From NCBI GenBank assembly GCA_026713745.1, contig JAPONU010000626.1:1-5954 (forward strand): a DNA stretch of 5,954 bases, in the 5' to 3' direction. This document shows positions 5,750-5,954 of this stretch, piece after piece. Within the stretch, counting starts at the first letter, position 1; each line of letters begins with the position of its first letter. The position numbers and the translations under genes were made by a program. Origin of the DNA: a bacterium (GTDB lineage Bacteria; Actinomycetota; Acidimicrobiia; Acidimicrobiales; CATQHL01). Under the pieces are notes generated by a model, which saw only the letters and a program-made list of their open reading frames with translations, made no database searches and was not told the origin of the DNA.

Positions 5750-5779
5750 GCGACAAATCTCCTAACTCTGTCCTATAAT
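5750..5779 (+). promoter_or_regulatory. Promoter of the XRE-type regulator (leaderless geometry)
   Basis: A perfect TATAAT (5774-5779) lies 18 bp after GCGACA (5750-5755), a 4-of-6 match to TTGACA. The stretch around it is the most AT-rich in the window. TATAAT ends 7 nt before GTG 5787, so transcription should begin at or within a base or two of the start codon. There is no ribosome site. Two overlapping 8-bp palindromes, CGAATTCG (5735-5742) and TTCGCGAA (5739-5746), sit just upstream and could be autoregulatory sites. Confidence 0.65.
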
Positions 5780-5786
5780 CGCACAT

Positions 5787-5954
5787 GTGGATGCGAGGTC
5801 CAGCGACCTTGGGGTAAGGATCGCTGCTGCTCGGCGTGACTTCGGGCTCACGCAGGAGGAGTGCGCAGAGCGGGCAGGACTAGGACGCAGCGCGCTGGCG
5901 AAGATCGAGACCGGTGCGCGGGGAGTCGGGGCAACGGAGTTGGCGCGGCTGGCG
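5787..5954 (+). CDS. XRE-family helix-turn-helix protein, N-terminus only
   Basis: The first 56 codons are visible before the right edge. Residues 8-56 form a Cro/C1-type helix-turn-helix: LGVRIAAARRDFGLTQEECA, then the recognition helix region GLGRSALAKIETGARGV and ATELARLA. GTG 5787 is chosen because the frame has a stop at 5763-5765, the domain begins at once, and ATG 5785 is out of frame and stops within 12 codons. The sequence SALAKIETG resembles XRE domains fused to ImmA/IrrE metallopeptidases in actinobacteria, which act as stress or mobile-element regulators. That extension is not visible and is an inference. It is transcribed away from the remnant and HIRAN gene, and may regulate its own promoter. 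A plain transcriptional regulator or an antitoxin is equally possible. Confidence 0.85.
   Translation, partial: MDARSSDLGVRIAAARRDFGLTQEECAERAGLGRSALAKIETGARGVGATELARLA

Noticed and set aside
5353..5778. A plus-strand frame of 141 codons between the HIRAN and XRE genes.
   Set aside because: The product is Arg/Ser/Pro-rich without domain character, covers the XRE promoter, and lies opposite the more protein-like minus-strand frame.

Overview
The window comes from a high-GC bacterium, most likely an actinomycete-type (Actinomycetota) genome. The evidence is strong G/C bias at third codon positions, GTG starts on several genes, and promoter-like elements placed for leaderless transcripts. No gene identifies a species.

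Positions 1-4272 (minus strand) hold a four-gene sugar or polyol catabolic cluster, read right to left. First is a class II aldolase/adducin-family enzyme (4272-3643), then an FGGY sugar kinase (3520-2045), then a Gfo/Idh/MocA-family NAD(P)-dependent oxidoreductase (2002-905), then a lipoprotein substrate-binding protein of a sugar ABC importer (770-1, cut by the left edge). The importer's ATPase and permease genes probably lie beyond the left edge. The simplest reading is this: a carbohydrate or polyol is imported, oxidised or rearranged to a ketose, phosphorylated by the FGGY kinase, then cleaved or epimerised by the class II enzyme. The substrate cannot be read from the sequence.

Positions 4273-4585 form the upstream control region of this cluster. 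It holds a Shine-Dalgarno sequence, a -10-like hexamer with no recognisable -35, a perfect 15-bp palindrome centred near -41 of the inferred start, and, further up, five imperfect tandem 22/23-bp units (4435-4547). The tandem array is the most unusual element here and looks like a multi-site operator.

Positions 4586-5954 are unrelated to sugar use. A HIRAN-domain protein lies on the minus strand (5329-4586). Upstream of it is a coding-like minus-strand stretch without a usable start and with a stop at its 5' side (5701-5381), probably a gene remnant. Divergent from these, on the plus strand, is the N-terminus of an XRE-family helix-turn-helix protein (5787 to the right edge), preceded by a near-consensus promoter set for a leaderless transcript. 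This part looks like an accessory island edge beside a metabolic operon.
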